Source of the DNA: CBDBND01 sp965262665
Lineage (GTDB): Bacteria; Pseudomonadota; Alphaproteobacteria; Rhodospirillales; Rhodospirillaceae
Direction: 5' to 3'
Length of the DNA: 64,000 bases
Assembly (NCBI GenBank): GCA_965262665.1
Contig: CBDHFR010000002.1
Span: 434,001-498,000 of the forward strand
A program made the translations under genes and the position numbers. Shown piece after piece: positions 1-9,658 of the stretch. The notes under the pieces were generated by a model. That model was given only the letters and a program-made list of their open reading frames with translations, had not been told where the DNA came from and did not search any database. The stretch's first letter is position 1; each line of letters begins with the position of its first letter.

Positions 1-46
1 CTTGGACCGCGTCATAGTCCGTTCGCAACGGGATCTTCGCCGACAT
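1..46 (-). CDS. Start of a transposase (IS630-like), cut by the window edge
   Basis: Read on the minus strand, an ATG at 46 follows a good ribosome site (GGAGGG, about five bases upstream) and gives MSAKIPLRTDYDAVQ before the window ends. This opening resembles the first residues of one branch of IS630-family transposases, which often start with a 'PLR.D(F/Y)DA' stretch. Only 15 residues are visible, so the family call rests on resemblance alone. It would fit the IS density of the rest of the window and its position next to a decayed flagellar gene. Confidence 0.35.
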   Translation of the reverse strand, partial: MSAKIPLRTDYDAVQ

Positions 47-252
47 CAAACCCTCCATTTAAAGCCGGCTTTCTATGAATCACATCATTGCGCCGTGGGG
101 AATCCCTAAAAGAGAATCAATCTCAACGACCGCTGGTATAACTCATTGAAATAGCAGTATTTACGTGGTGGCACTAATCTTGCTTCTAACTCCATGAGAT
201 TTTGTGCGTGATGGCGCTTTATGAGCGACCACGCTGTTTCGGAGAGTAAGAA

Positions 253-1520
253 ATGAGTCTTTCTGGCACATTCAGTACGGCGACACAGTCGCTCCAGGCG
301 CAGGCTCACCACCTGTCAAATATTGCGACGAATATCGCCAATGTTCAAACCAATGCTTACAAGGTTCAAAGAACGAGTTTTCAGACTTTCTTGAATCACG
401 TGACAGGCCGCAACGAAAGCTTCTTTGCGGTCGACACCGTTGATCGGCGATTTGTTGACAAACAAGGTCTTCTCCTAACGACCCAACGGCAGCTCGACCT
501 CGCCATCGATGGGCGCGGCATGTTCGTCACTAACGTTCTGCCGGACGGAACGGGTGAATGGCAATTTACCCGCGATGGTGCCTTCGTTGGTCGATCCACC
601 AGTTTTGACACGGATTCCGATGGCGATGGAATTAACGACCAAGGTGCCGTTTTGACTACTACGTCTGGCAACACTGTGTTTGGGTAGCCCGCCAATGCGG
701 ACGGGACTTTTGATGAAGTCGACAATCTGGGTGCGTTGCAACCGGTAACCATCAACTCAAATCAGATTTTCCCATCCGTCCCGACCAGCAATATTGCCAT
801 GCAAGCCAACGTGTCTGCTGAGGATATCGGACGGCAAAGCGTGGATTGCCTTTCATTGATGCTAGCGGTGAAAGCAGAACTGTGACACTAGGGTTTACCG
901 CTTCCACGACCAACGCATACACCCTGGATGCCTCCAGTATCAGTAACAGCAATCAACCGGTTACAGCGACCATAGTACCAGCCACGGCAAGCTTTACTGG
1001 TTTTGGCGAACTTGCGACGCTAACTGATGGAATTTTTACGGTCACCATCAATGACCCCACAGGTGATCAGGTGATCACCTTGAATCTCAGTGATACAACT
1101 CAGTTTCAAGCCAACGGTAATATCGAGATTGTCAATTTTGACCAGGACGGCATACTTGAAGGCCGCCTGAATAGAACATTCTTTGATTCTGACGGTACTC
1201 TGTTCGGCAGCTTTTCAAACTCCGGATTGAAACCCCTCTTCAAGCTTCCGATGGCAACATTTGCCGCTGTCAACAATCTGGAAGCCGTCAACGGTAACGT
1301 CTTCATCGCCCGTCCAGAAGCGGACACCATGGAACTGCAGTCGCTTGGGTCCGTGACTGGCTTAGCGCAGATCGTTGTCGGCGCTCTTGAACAGTCCAAC
1401 GTCGACTTGGCCGATCAGTTTAGCAAAATGATCGTGACACAGCGTGCTTACTCGAGTTCCGCAACGGTCTTGAGAACAGCCGACGAGATGACTCAGCAGG
1501 CGCGTGACCTCAAGCGTTAA
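253..1520 (+). pseudogene. flgE: Flagellar hook protein FlgE-like, broken by a nonsense codon and a frameshift
   Basis: The N-terminal part (253-687) starts after a GGAGAG ribosome site and carries the flagellar rod/hook N-terminal pattern: a helix rich in L, S and A followed by SNIATNIANVQTNAYK. It ends at a TAG (685-687) where hook proteins usually read GWP. Translation past that TAG gives W?-PANADGTFDEVDNLGAL, still hook-like. Around 841-846 the frame shifts to a second ORF (846-1520) ending in the C-terminal rod/hook signature (LEQSNVDLADQFSKMIVTQR, then RAYSSSATVLRTADEM). The whole would be about 420 residues, normal for FlgE. Two independent lesions mean the hook is probably not made. 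FlgE itself is the best call; another hook-basal body protein is possible. Confidence 0.8.
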
Positions 1521-1534
1521 TAGACCTTCGCGAT

Positions 1535-2092
1535 CTACGCTTGGCGCATCAGCAGTTTTTCTTTGAACACATCGTGGATTGACACGCCTACGGTCGCAGC
1601 AATTTCCCGCGCACTCATTTGTGTTTCTCTTAGGAGCACACGAATAAAGTCAGGGCGTGATCGCCATGCACCACTGCCGCTTCTTCTCACAAAGGCAGGG
1701 CTCTTAGCCGCTTTGGGTTCGTCGTCCAATCTTAGGCCGCGACGAATGGCGTCAGCTACGGCTTGTTCGTGGCGCTTCTTTTCCGTTCTGAGACTGTCTT
1801 CATCATTGCGATATGCGCCGCGCGGTGTGCGAAGCTTTTCACCGAACTTTGTGTTTGCCCAAGTATCCTGACCGGGCGTTGATCTTTTCCCTGAATGAAT
1901 GGGGCGCCGTTGGGGTTCTTCATTTCTCATGCCGGCTGCTTCGTGCAGGCTCATTCCTCGTGAACGAGCCATCCGCGTGGCTGCCGCTAACGCCGCATCT
2001 TTTTCACCTTCATACGTGGTGGAATGGGCGACTTCCAATAGCTTACGGAAGCGTTCTCGTTCCCTAGCTGTGAAGTTCTGGGGGCCGGTCAT
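1535..2092 (-). CDS. DUF2786-like protein with a C-terminal helical (HTH-like) segment
   Basis: This is a basic protein of 185 residues. Residues about 9-50 (ARERERFRKLLEVA, then EGEKDAALAAATRMARSRGMS) match the layout of the small DUF2786 domain, in which a helix with K-L-L is followed by E/D-A-A-A-A and a glycine turn. The middle is charged and low in complexity. The last 35 residues (RVLLRETQMSAREIAATVGVS) look like a helix-turn-helix of the kind that samples sequence in small regulators. Function is unknown. It ends just after the flgE-like pseudogene, convergent with it, and sits 24 bases from the DsbA-like gene's stop on the same strand. Confidence 0.55.
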   Translation of the reverse strand: MTGPQNFTARERERFRKLLEVAHSTTYEGEKDAALAAATRMARSRGMSLHEAAGMRNEEPQRRPIHSGKRSTPGQDTWANTKFGEKLRTPRGAYRNDEDSLRTEKKRHEQAVADAIRRGLRLDDEPKAAKSPAFVRRSGSGAWRSRPDFIRVLLRETQMSAREIAATVGVSIHDVFKEKLLMRQA

Positions 2093-2116
2093 AGGCGTGC
2101 AAAACAGTTACCAGCG

Positions 2117-2860
2117 CTATCCTGGTGTTTCGGATGCTTCTTGAATAAGACGGTCAAATTGATCCGGCGGGATCGCACCTGGAACCAGACTGGAGCCTAC
2201 AACAAACGCTGGCGTGCCGGATATTTCGAGTTTTTGAGCCATTGCGCGGTTCTTGTCGATGATGTCTTCAATCTGGGAGTCTTTCATATCCGCTTTGAGT
2301 TGGTCAATATTCAATCCGACACCCCTTGCCAATGTCATAATCGTTGATTCGCTCAAACCGCCGCGATGATTCATCAAGGCTTGGTGAAACGGTCCGTAAA
2401 GGTCTTGTTGGCAGGACGCAAGGGCCGCTTTGGTCGCGGTTACAGAATTAGGGCCAAGGATTGGGAATTCGATCAGGACAAGCCGCAAATCTGGGTTCTT
2501 TTGCATGGAACTCATGACCGTTTGAAACATGGATTTGCAGTAGCCGCAATTGTAGTCGAAGAACTCAACGACGGTGATATCCCCATCAGGGTTGCCGATA
2601 ACCGTATTCTCTTGTGGATTGCGCAGGTCATCCTGAAGTTCGGCCAAATTCTGTTGCTGACGTTCGACCCGCGCAGTTTCTTGCCTCGCCTGCAATAAGG
2701 TAATTGCTTCGGCAATTATCTCAGGGTCATCGAGGATGTACTCATGTACAAGTTCACGAATTCGACGCTCTTCGTCATCAGTAAAAGATTGGGATTGCGC
2801 GTGTCCACAGGAAGTGGCGACGAAAAGCATTGTTACGAAAACTGCAATTGCGTGTTGCAT
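2117..2860 (-). CDS. DsbA-family (Com1-like) thiol:disulfide oxidoreductase
   Basis: A protein of 247 residues with an N-terminal signal sequence (hydrophobic residues 4-16, cleavage probably after GHA). A charged helix of about 60 residues follows, then a thioredoxin-fold DsbA domain. The active site is C105-G-Y-C108 in the context FFDYNCGYC, and the cis-proline loop is SGTPAFVVG. That N-terminal extension is typical of Com1/ScsC-like and Bdb-type alphaproteobacterial oxidoreductases, which act in the periplasm to form or isomerise disulfides. It lies 117 bases downstream of the M48 protease on the same strand and may share its transcript, which would group two envelope quality-control factors. 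Disulfide isomerase versus oxidase activity cannot be told from sequence. Confidence 0.85.
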   Translation of the reverse strand: MQHAIAVFVTMLFVATSCGHAQSQSFTDDEERRIRELVHEYILDDPEIIAEAITLLQARQETARVERQQQNLAELQDDLRNPQENTVIGNPDGDITVVEFFDYNCGYCKSMFQTVMSSMQKNPDLRLVLIEFPILGPNSVTATKAALASCQQDLYGPFHQALMNHRGGLSESTIMTLARGVGLNIDQLKADMKDSQIEDIIDKNRAMAQKLEISGTPAFVVGSSLVPGAIPPDQFDRLIQEASETPG

Positions 2861-2977
2861 TGAATTCAGCCTCTACGAACTGACAGATATTAAGATGAAA
2901 ATACCTGTATTGGGGGCTGGTATGAGCACATCGTGTCCGGAAGTCCAGCCCTTATTGTCGCTTCACATCCGGAAACC

Positions 2978-4369
2978 TTAACGCCGGCGATTTCGCTCTC
3001 TCATATCTTCCATATAGTTCCGCGCTACGGTCTTTATATCTTGCAATCGCACCCAAACCGGCGTTCCGGTGACCAATTCGGCCTCAGCCTTCATTGAGTA
3101 GCGCACCACGTCGCCAAACTGTCCCAGGAGGAGAGCGCGTTCCGCGGCTGCATAGGCGGACAAACCCTGTTGGTTATTGATCGAGTAGGATTTCGCGGAG
3201 AGGTCCCAAGCAAAAACATCTTGAGGATCTTCTTGCAGAGCAATGCGCAGCGCGTTCTGTGTTTCCTCAACATAAGTGGGGTCGCCTGACTCCACCATGG
3301 CGTGGGCCATGGCAACAAGGATAAGAGGCTCGAACGGCAACAGCCGAATTGATTCTTTGTATGCTTCTATGGCTTCAGGCAGACGGCCATTTTCAAACAA
3401 CATCTGACCTTTCAATTCCCAAAAATAAGGATCGTCAGATCGTTCTTCAATCAAACCGTCAATCAGTGGCACAGAACGGTCCAACTGACCTCGCCGGTAG
3501 TAGGCAACAGAACGAGCGTAGCGTGCTGGCAAGCTGGAATCAGACTCAGGGTACTTTCCTAGAGTTAGGTGCTGTGGTTTCAAAAACGAATAGAGTTTAG
3601 CCACCATTCGCTGATGGCGTTCTTCGAGTTGCGGATCCGGTGGTACATCCGAATATGGAGATTGATCGATATGGGCTCTAATCGAGGCCATTCTGTTGCG
3701 GGTCAGGGGGTGAGTACGAATATAAGGGTCTTGACGGTCAGTGATCAGCAATTCCTGCCCTTCAATTTGCTGGAAAAACGAATACAAGCCCTCGGCCGAC
3801 AAACTGCTTTCCTCCAACGCCTTTAAGGCGAATTGATCGGCAGAGGATTCTTGGCCGCGGTTAAAAGCAAGAATTTGCCGCTGTGCCGTACCTTGCCCAC
3901 CCAAGGCAACAGCCATTCCCAAATCTGAATTGCCAGTCGCGACGCCTGCGGCCACACCCAAAAGCGTCGTAAGTAGGGTCGTGCGCAGGGCTGATTCCAT
4001 CTGATCGGCAAACGTTATGAAGTGGCCGCCCATAATGTGGCCCATTTCGTGAGCGATGACGCCAATGACCTCAGACGAGTTAGTTGCCCTCATGAGCGTT
4101 CCGGTGTTCAGAAACATTCGGCCGCCAGTGGTTGCAAAGGCATTCAAAGAGTCATCATTGATGATTCGAATGGTTATGGTGTCTGGAGAAACTCCCGCAA
4201 CTGCAATAATAGGGTCTGCATAGGCTTGAATTGTGTTCTCGATTTCCGTATCCCGGATCAGCCCGAAGCCCTGCGCCAGGGCTAGCTCGCTGTATAAAGG
4301 AAGCGAGACCGCCGCGAGAACACACATGCTTTTAGCCGCTCGGGAAACGTAGGTCACAGGTTTTGTCAT
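2978..4369 (-). CDS. Periplasmic M48 metalloprotease with TPR domain (BepA-like)
   Basis: The start at 4369 is chosen over an upstream ATG at 4465 because it has an AGAGG ribosome site and begins a clean signal peptide (MTKPVTYVSRAAKS..., cleavage after LALAQ). The zinc site HEMGH lies at residues 107-111 and the third ligand is in ESSADQFAL. The second half contains TPR-like helices, including a segment reading YFWELKGQMLFENGRLPEAI. This layout matches BepA/YfgC and related alphaproteobacterial Zn proteases that degrade or assist stalled outer-membrane proteins. The first helix after the signal is short, so membrane attachment is unlikely. It is divergent from the gamma-glutamyltransferase-like gene, leaving about 100 bases for two promoters. 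Confidence 0.88.
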   Translation of the reverse strand: MTKPVTYVSRAAKSMCVLAAVSLPLYSELALAQGFGLIRDTEIENTIQAYADPIIAVAGVSPDTITIRIINDDSLNAFATTGGRMFLNTGTLMRATNSSEVIGVIAHEMGHIMGGHFITFADQMESALRTTLLTTLLGVAAGVATGNSDLGMAVALGGQGTAQRQILAFNRGQESSADQFALKALEESSLSAEGLYSFFQQIEGQELLITDRQDPYIRTHPLTRNRMASIRAHIDQSPYSDVPPDPQLEERHQRMVAKLYSFLKPQHLTLGKYPESDSSLPARYARSVAYYRRGQLDRSVPLIDGLIEERSDDPYFWELKGQMLFENGRLPEAIEAYKESIRLLPFEPLILVAMAHAMVESGDPTYVEETQNALRIALQEDPQDVFAWDLSAKSYSINNQQGLSAYAAAERALLLGQFGDVVRYSMKAEAELVTGTPVWVRLQDIKTVARNYMEDMRERNRRR

Positions 4370-4466
4370 GCCTCTACTGGAATTGATGAAGTGTTTAGTC
4401 TTGCTTTTGCGTAATCCTATACGATACGGGATTAGCAAAGCTGGCAATAGGGAATCGTCCGCCAAA

Positions 4467-5795
4467 ATGTGGCGGAAGCATGGTATGGCACAACCTTGCT
4501 GGGTTTTATCGTTATTGGCTTGCGCGGCTCTAGGAGCCTGTGAAGCTGGCCTAGTCAGGTCACTTCCTTCGATTTCTAGCCGTACCGAATCGGGTGGGAT
4601 CGTTGTAGCGGATGAACCGCAAGCGGTGCTTATTGCTCGCGATATTTTGAATGCTGGGGGTTCGGCTGCTGATGGTGCTGTCGCTCTCGGTTTTGCCCTG
4701 TCTGTGACCCTTCAATCCGCAACAGGATTGGGTGGAGGAGGACTATGCACGGTTCTTGATGCCAACACAGGTAAAGTCGAGATTCTAGACTTTCTTCCTA
4801 CGCCTGCCGTCGGCCGGCAGACCTCAGCTCGCTGGCAAGTTGCAGTTCCAGGATTGGCTCGTGGCCTTTTTGCTCTACATGCAAAGTATGGCCAGTTGCC
4901 GTGGCAACGTGTCGTCGTACCGGCAGAAAATCTCGCTCGATTTGGAAATTCGATTACCAGAGCGTTCGCCCAACAATTGCTCTCTTCGTCTTCGGCGTTG
5001 GTCAACGACCCTGCTGCTCTGGACACGTTCATGTCACCTCAGCGAACATTGTTACAAGAGGGCGAACGGTTAGAGCAACTCGACCTGGCCGCTACTCTTG
5101 GCCGTATCCGAGGCCGGACCCCAGGGGACTTTTATGCTGGGGCGCTGTCCAAGACCATTGACGAAAGTTCACTGTCTGCTGGAATTTCGTTGAACGCCAA
5201 TGACCTGCGTAAGTTCTCGCCAAGCTGGCGTGAACCTCAAGCGGTGCAGTCCGGGTCTCTCACCCATTACATTGGCGCATTTGGGGCGGATGCATCGTCA
5301 ATTTCGATTGCGTTCGGGAATGAAGAACAAATTCAAATTCAGAACTCAAAACCTTCCGCCAGTGGATTTGTAGTATCTGACGCGAATGGCAACGCTGTCG
5401 CCTGCAGTCTGACGATGGGTGAGCCGTTCGGTGCCGGCCTTATTCTAAACGGTCTGGGATTTCTTGTTGCACCTAGTCCTGAAATTACCCAAGACAGCAC
5501 ACCTTTGATCGCGCTTATTTCAGTTGATCGCAGCACCAGGCAGGCCACATTCATGGGTGCGTCGGGAGGGCAAGGAGCCATCGGTGCACTTGCAGCGGTT
5601 TCTCACTCTGTACTGTCAGGCGACATAACATTGCGAGATAGCTATCCGTCGAGACCATCCTCGGCCGGCGAATCACATGCTCAGGTCAATGCCGTTCATT
5701 GTGAGAAAGGTCTCAAAGCGTCTTTCGAATCTTGTTCCGTAAGCAGTGATCCGTCCGGTTTTGGATATGGCCTTGTCGCCTTTGGAGACCCATAG
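4467..5795 (+). CDS. Gamma-glutamyltransferase-like lipoprotein, catalytic threonine apparently missing
   Basis: The start at 4467 gives a charged N-region (MWRKHG) and a lipobox LGAC with Cys at residue 25; an ATG at 4485 with a GGAAG site is the alternative. The body shows gamma-glutamyltransferase (Ntn hydrolase) features: DILNAGGSAADGAVALGFAL, the glycine-rich GLGGGGLCTV and DANGNAVACSLTM followed by FGAGLILN. In active members the last block is preceded by a Thr-Thr-His that is created by autocleavage. Here the aligned residues read A-S-G, so the nucleophilic threonine is absent unless the neighbouring serine takes its place. The protein is also shorter than usual at roughly 440 residues. 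It may be a binding or scaffold protein rather than an enzyme. The aminotransferase starts two bases after its stop. Confidence 0.7.
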   Translation: MWRKHGMAQPCWVLSLLACAALGACEAGLVRSLPSISSRTESGGIVVADEPQAVLIARDILNAGGSAADGAVALGFALSVTLQSATGLGGGGLCTVLDANTGKVEILDFLPTPAVGRQTSARWQVAVPGLARGLFALHAKYGQLPWQRVVVPAENLARFGNSITRAFAQQLLSSSSALVNDPAALDTFMSPQRTLLQEGERLEQLDLAATLGRIRGRTPGDFYAGALSKTIDESSLSAGISLNANDLRKFSPSWREPQAVQSGSLTHYIGAFGADASSISIAFGNEEQIQIQNSKPSASGFVVSDANGNAVACSLTMGEPFGAGLILNGLGFLVAPSPEITQDSTPLIALISVDRSTRQATFMGASGGQGAIGALAAVSHSVLSGDITLRDSYPSRPSSAGESHAQVNAVHCEKGLKASFESCSVSSDPSGFGYGLVAFGDP

Positions 5796-5797
5796 AG

Positions 5798-6955
5798 ATG
5801 TCTTTTGGGCCGTCCCAACGCGGACAAGTGCCACCCTTTATTGTTATGGACGTGATGAAAGCGGCCTCAGATCTGGAACGGCAAGGACGGGATATCATTC
5901 ATCTCGAAGTCGGTCAGCCATCCACGGGCATTCCAAGGTCCGCCATTGAGCCAGTGCAACGTCTTATTGCGCGAGAGTCTCTCGGCTATACGGTGGCGAG
6001 CGGCATTGTCGACTTAAGGAAAAAGATATCCTCGCACTATGTTGAGAGCTACGGGGTTGATGTTCCGGTTGAACGGATTTTTATCACGACTGGGTCTTCG
6101 TCTGGTTTCCAGTTGGCCTTTCTGTCCGCCTTCGACGCAGGCGACCGAATTGCACTCGCTTCACCGGGATATCCGGCTTACAGACATATTCTCTCTTCTT
6201 TGGGTCTGGAGCCGGTGCTGCTTTCTGTCAACGCTGCGGACCGATTTCAACCGACTGTTGCCCACCTTACTGAACTGTCCGAACCCGTCCGTGGTTTGAT
6301 TGTGGCAAGTCCGTCAAACCCAACGGGCACTGTGATACCAAATTCAGAATTCAATGATCTAATTGCCTATTGCAGGGACAATCAAATTCGATTGATTTCC
6401 GACGAGATTTATCACGGCATCACGTATGGTTCGGATGTCACGACGGCTGCCGGAACGTTGGGACCGGAAATTGTCGTTAACAGTTTTTCCAAATATTTTA
6501 GCATGACGGGATGGCGGATAGGCTGGATCGTCATCCCGAAGGATTTGGATAGATCAATAGAGTGTCTGGCCCAGAACCTCTTTATTTCACCCCCGACTAT
6601 TTCTCAATGGGCGGCTTTACATGCCATGGAAGCACGCGAGGAGTTAGAGGCTAATGTAGCCCGCTATGCAGAAAACCGCTCAGTTCTACTCAAAGGATTG
6701 CCAACTGTCGGAATTAGCAAACTGGCCCCTTCGGACGGGGCTTTTTACCTCTATGCTGATATTCAAGACTGCAGCACTGACAGTGTTTCGTTCTGTAAAA
6801 AGATTTTACAAGAAGCGGGTGTGGCACTTACCCCAGGACTAGATTTCGATCCGGAACGTGGCAGGCACACACTTCGTATATCCTTTGCCGGATCTACAAA
6901 TGATATGCATGAAGCGATAAGATGCTTAGACGACTGGAACTCTAAACGCACTTAA
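5798..6955 (+). CDS. Class I/II PLP-dependent aminotransferase
   Basis: A protein of 385 residues with the fold-type I aminotransferase signatures: substrate-binding QP near residue 41, ASPSNPTGT, SDEIYHGITYG (aspartate that pairs with the PLP ring nitrogen), the PLP lysine in NSFSKYFSMTGWRIGW and a C-terminal arginine in RHTLRISFAG for the substrate carboxylate. This combination is common in aspartate/aromatic-type and YfdZ/AlaC-like enzymes. The exact amino acid cannot be read from sequence. It starts two bases after the preceding lipoprotein gene, so the two are almost certainly cotranscribed and possibly translationally coupled. It converges with rne, with only six bases between the stops. 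Confidence 0.88.
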   Translation: MSFGPSQRGQVPPFIVMDVMKAASDLERQGRDIIHLEVGQPSTGIPRSAIEPVQRLIARESLGYTVASGIVDLRKKISSHYVESYGVDVPVERIFITTGSSSGFQLAFLSAFDAGDRIALASPGYPAYRHILSSLGLEPVLLSVNAADRFQPTVAHLTELSEPVRGLIVASPSNPTGTVIPNSEFNDLIAYCRDNQIRLISDEIYHGITYGSDVTTAAGTLGPEIVVNSFSKYFSMTGWRIGWIVIPKDLDRSIECLAQNLFISPPTISQWAALHAMEAREELEANVARYAENRSVLLKGLPTVGISKLAPSDGAFYLYADIQDCSTDSVSFCKKILQEAGVALTPGLDFDPERGRHTLRISFAGSTNDMHEAIRCLDDWNSKRT

Positions 6956-6961
6956 ATTGAA

Positions 6962-9658
6962 TTAGGACTCTTTCTCGCCCTGATTCCACCATCCTCGCCG
7001 GGGTGGACCAGATGAAACGCTTTCTTGTGTCGATTCCTCTTCCGCGGCTGTTTCACTTGAAACCGTCTTTGGTTCCTCAGGTTTTATTTCTACTGTTTCC
7101 TGAGAATTTGCCTCTTCATTGACGTTATTAGGCATTGAGGGAAGCAACGCATCAGCACCACGTCGTATGGCATCTAGAAATCTTGAAGGTGGTTTCGGAT
7201 CAAGATCAGGTACGTTTTGAAGGGGAATAGGATCGTCGTCTTTCGGGCTATCCTCCATTGCTGCAGAAGGCCGATTGGCCTCACCCGCCTGTCCTTCAGC
7301 AGAAAGAACGCCAACTTCTCGGCTATCGTCGATAGTACCACCTTGCTGTTCAACGATCGTTGTTCCGTCAGCACTCTTATCGTCGCGTTTCCGCTTTCTG
7401 CCACCTCTGCGTCCACGGCGGCGCGCTCTCTTTTGAGGTTCGTCTTCTGATTCTTCTTGAATGGCCGGTGGCTTACCGTCGGTGTCGGTATCACCACCCA
7501 ACTGTTGATCATTGGTTGTTGATGCAGTTGTCTCAGACCCTTCGTTTTCACCGCGGCGTTTGCGTCGCCGGCGCCGGCGCCGTTTTTTACCACCTTCTTG
7601 TTCGTCCTCCTGATCGGACTCTGTCGCTTCATTCTCTGGAGTTGATTGTTTAATTTCGTCCTGAGGTCGGACTTGTTCATTGGTGGGTTTACTGGTGTCT
7701 CCCTTAACTCGATCCATCAATGTTTCAGGTGGAACAAGAGATTCATCACCCAATATGAACACGTTCATTTCGTATCTTTTTTGAATGTCTTCGAGGCCCG
7801 TACGTTTATAATTCAAAATATAAAGGGCAACATCGGGATGCACTTTTACTGTCAATTCACTCGTTCGCTGACGCAATCCCTCTTCTTCGATGGCGCGCAA
7901 GGTCTGAATTGAAGTGGATTCTATTGATCGAATTAGTCCGGTGCCTGCGCATGCCTTACATAGTTCAAAGTTTGCTTCGATGAGGCTTGGTCTAAGCCGC
8001 TGTCGCGAAAGTTCTAAAAGCCCAAAGTGGCTGATTCGGCCCACCTGTATGCGGGCTCTATCGCTTTTCAACGCTTCTTTCAATTTTCGCTCAACCGCAT
8101 GGTTGTTGCGATTTTCGTCCATATCAATGAAGTCGATCACAACCAAACCTGCGAGGTCCCGAAGACGGAGTTGGCGCGCTATTTCTTCCGCAGCCTCGAG
8201 ATTCGTCTTTAAAGCAGTCTCTTCAATATGCCGCTCTTTGGTGGCGCGACCGGAGTTGACGTCAATGGCCACCAACGCTTCCGTTTGCCCAAAGACAATA
8301 GAGCCGCCGGACTTGAGCTGCACCGTCGGACTGTGCATAGCGTCGAGCTGGCTTTCGACCTGATAGCGATGGAGCAAGGGGATTGTATCGTCTTTGTACC
8401 TTTTGACTTTTTTGGCGTGACTTGGAGTCAGGGTTTTCATGAATTCTTTGGCAGCACGATAACCGTCTTCGCCCTCGACCAAAATCTCTTCAATATCTTT
8501 CGAATAGATATCGCGAATTGACCGTCTGATGAGATTGGCTTCTTCATGAATCAGCGCCGGTGCGCGTGACTCCATGGTCACTTCTCTAATCTGATTCCAC
8601 GTCCTTTGAAGATATTCGAAATCACGTTTGACTTCGGCCTTACTGCGCTCTGCACCGGCAGTGCGCAGGATAATGGCCATTTGGTCGGAGATTTTTAGGT
8701 CACTGAGGATGGATTTTAGTCTCCGGCGGTCTTTGGCATTGGTGATCTTCCGTGAAACACCACCACCTCGGGAGCTGTTGGGCATCAGGACGCAATACCG
8801 GCCGGCTAGAGATAGGTAAGTCGTCAAGGCGGCGCCTTTTGTGCCTCTTTCTTCTTTAACAACCTGCACCAGCAGGATTTGCCGACGTTTTATGACCTCT
8901 TGAATCTTGTAGCGGCGTGATGCGACAAACTTTCTCCGGTGAACATCAAGATTTTCTTCAGCCTCATCCTCCCCGCCGATCTCCTCTACACCAGCCTTGG
9001 TCGCATTTTTATTTACGGGGCGTGTGGACTGTTCGTCCGGTATCGGTTCGTTGGCGGTCTCTCCGTTTACCGATTGATTATCGGCATGTTGGATGTCGGC
9101 CGACTCTGTATCCATCGATTCTGGTTCAGGGGAGGCAGCTGATGCGTTCGCAAAAGCCAAATCAAAGGCTTGATCAACTTGAAACTGGTCCCAACTCTCA
9201 TTTTCCGAGTTTGCAGACTCAGTGGGACTTTCAAGAGCTTCAGGTAAATCGTCACCGATAGGTTCAACCGATATCTGCGCCTCAACGTTGTCGGAACTTT
9301 GCTCATCGTGAATAAATGAAGCCGTAGCATCGGCGACGTCTTCGTCTACGTCGTCCGAAAACTGCTCATCGTGCGCTTTGGCTTCTGCGAGCAGAGCTTC
9401 TCGATCGGCTACGGGAATCTGATAGTAGTCCGGATGAATTTCGCTGAACGCCAGGAAACCGTGTCTGTTTCCGCCGTAGTCGACAAACGCAGCTTGTAGC
9501 GAAGGTTCTACCCGAATGACTTTGGCAAGGTAGATGTTGCCTTTATTTTGCTTCTTGGTTGATGTCTCTAAATCGAATTCTTCAAGGCGCGTTCCACTCA
9601 ACACGACGACCCGGGTCTCTTCCGGGTGGTTCGCGTCCACCAGCATTCTCTTGACCAT
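6962..9658 (-). CDS. rne: Ribonuclease E
   Basis: The start at 9658 (MVKRMLVDANHPEETRV) is preferred to 9685 because it aligns with the standard alphaproteobacterial RNase E opening and has a GGAG upstream. The S1 domain is split by a long acidic insert (roughly residues 90-230), which is typical of the group. The catalytic DNase I-like core includes VAIDVNSGR and VVIDFIDMDENRN with the metal-binding aspartates, and the zinc link is CKACAGTG. The C-terminal third is low in complexity, with arginine-rich blocks (KKRRRRRRRK, RARRRGRRGGRK) that should bind RNA and the degradosome partners. About 898 residues, normal length. It degrades mRNA and processes rRNA and tRNA at the inner membrane. Confidence 0.96.
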   Translation of the reverse strand: MVKRMLVDANHPEETRVVVLSGTRLEEFDLETSTKKQNKGNIYLAKVIRVEPSLQAAFVDYGGNRHGFLAFSEIHPDYYQIPVADREALLAEAKAHDEQFSDDVDEDVADATASFIHDEQSSDNVEAQISVEPIGDDLPEALESPTESANSENESWDQFQVDQAFDLAFANASAASPEPESMDTESADIQHADNQSVNGETANEPIPDEQSTRPVNKNATKAGVEEIGGEDEAEENLDVHRRKFVASRRYKIQEVIKRRQILLVQVVKEERGTKGAALTTYLSLAGRYCVLMPNSSRGGGVSRKITNAKDRRRLKSILSDLKISDQMAIILRTAGAERSKAEVKRDFEYLQRTWNQIREVTMESRAPALIHEEANLIRRSIRDIYSKDIEEILVEGEDGYRAAKEFMKTLTPSHAKKVKRYKDDTIPLLHRYQVESQLDAMHSPTVQLKSGGSIVFGQTEALVAIDVNSGRATKERHIEETALKTNLEAAEEIARQLRLRDLAGLVVIDFIDMDENRNNHAVERKLKEALKSDRARIQVGRISHFGLLELSRQRLRPSLIEANFELCKACAGTGLIRSIESTSIQTLRAIEEEGLRQRTSELTVKVHPDVALYILNYKRTGLEDIQKRYEMNVFILGDESLVPPETLMDRVKGDTSKPTNEQVRPQDEIKQSTPENEATESDQEDEQEGGKKRRRRRRRKRRGENEGSETTASTTNDQQLGGDTDTDGKPPAIQEESEDEPQKRARRRGRRGGRKRKRDDKSADGTTIVEQQGGTIDDSREVGVLSAEGQAGEANRPSAAMEDSPKDDDPIPLQNVPDLDPKPPSRFLDAIRRGADALLPSMPNNVNEEANSQETVEIKPEEPKTVSSETAAEEESTQESVSSGPPRRGWWNQGEKES

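Noticed and set aside
685..687. TAG as pyrrolysine or programmed readthrough in flgE
   Set aside because: No supporting context, and a second frameshift downstream already destroys the gene.
7174..7680. Basic frame inside rne
   Set aside because: Frame-shifted reading of the arginine-rich C-terminal part of RNase E.
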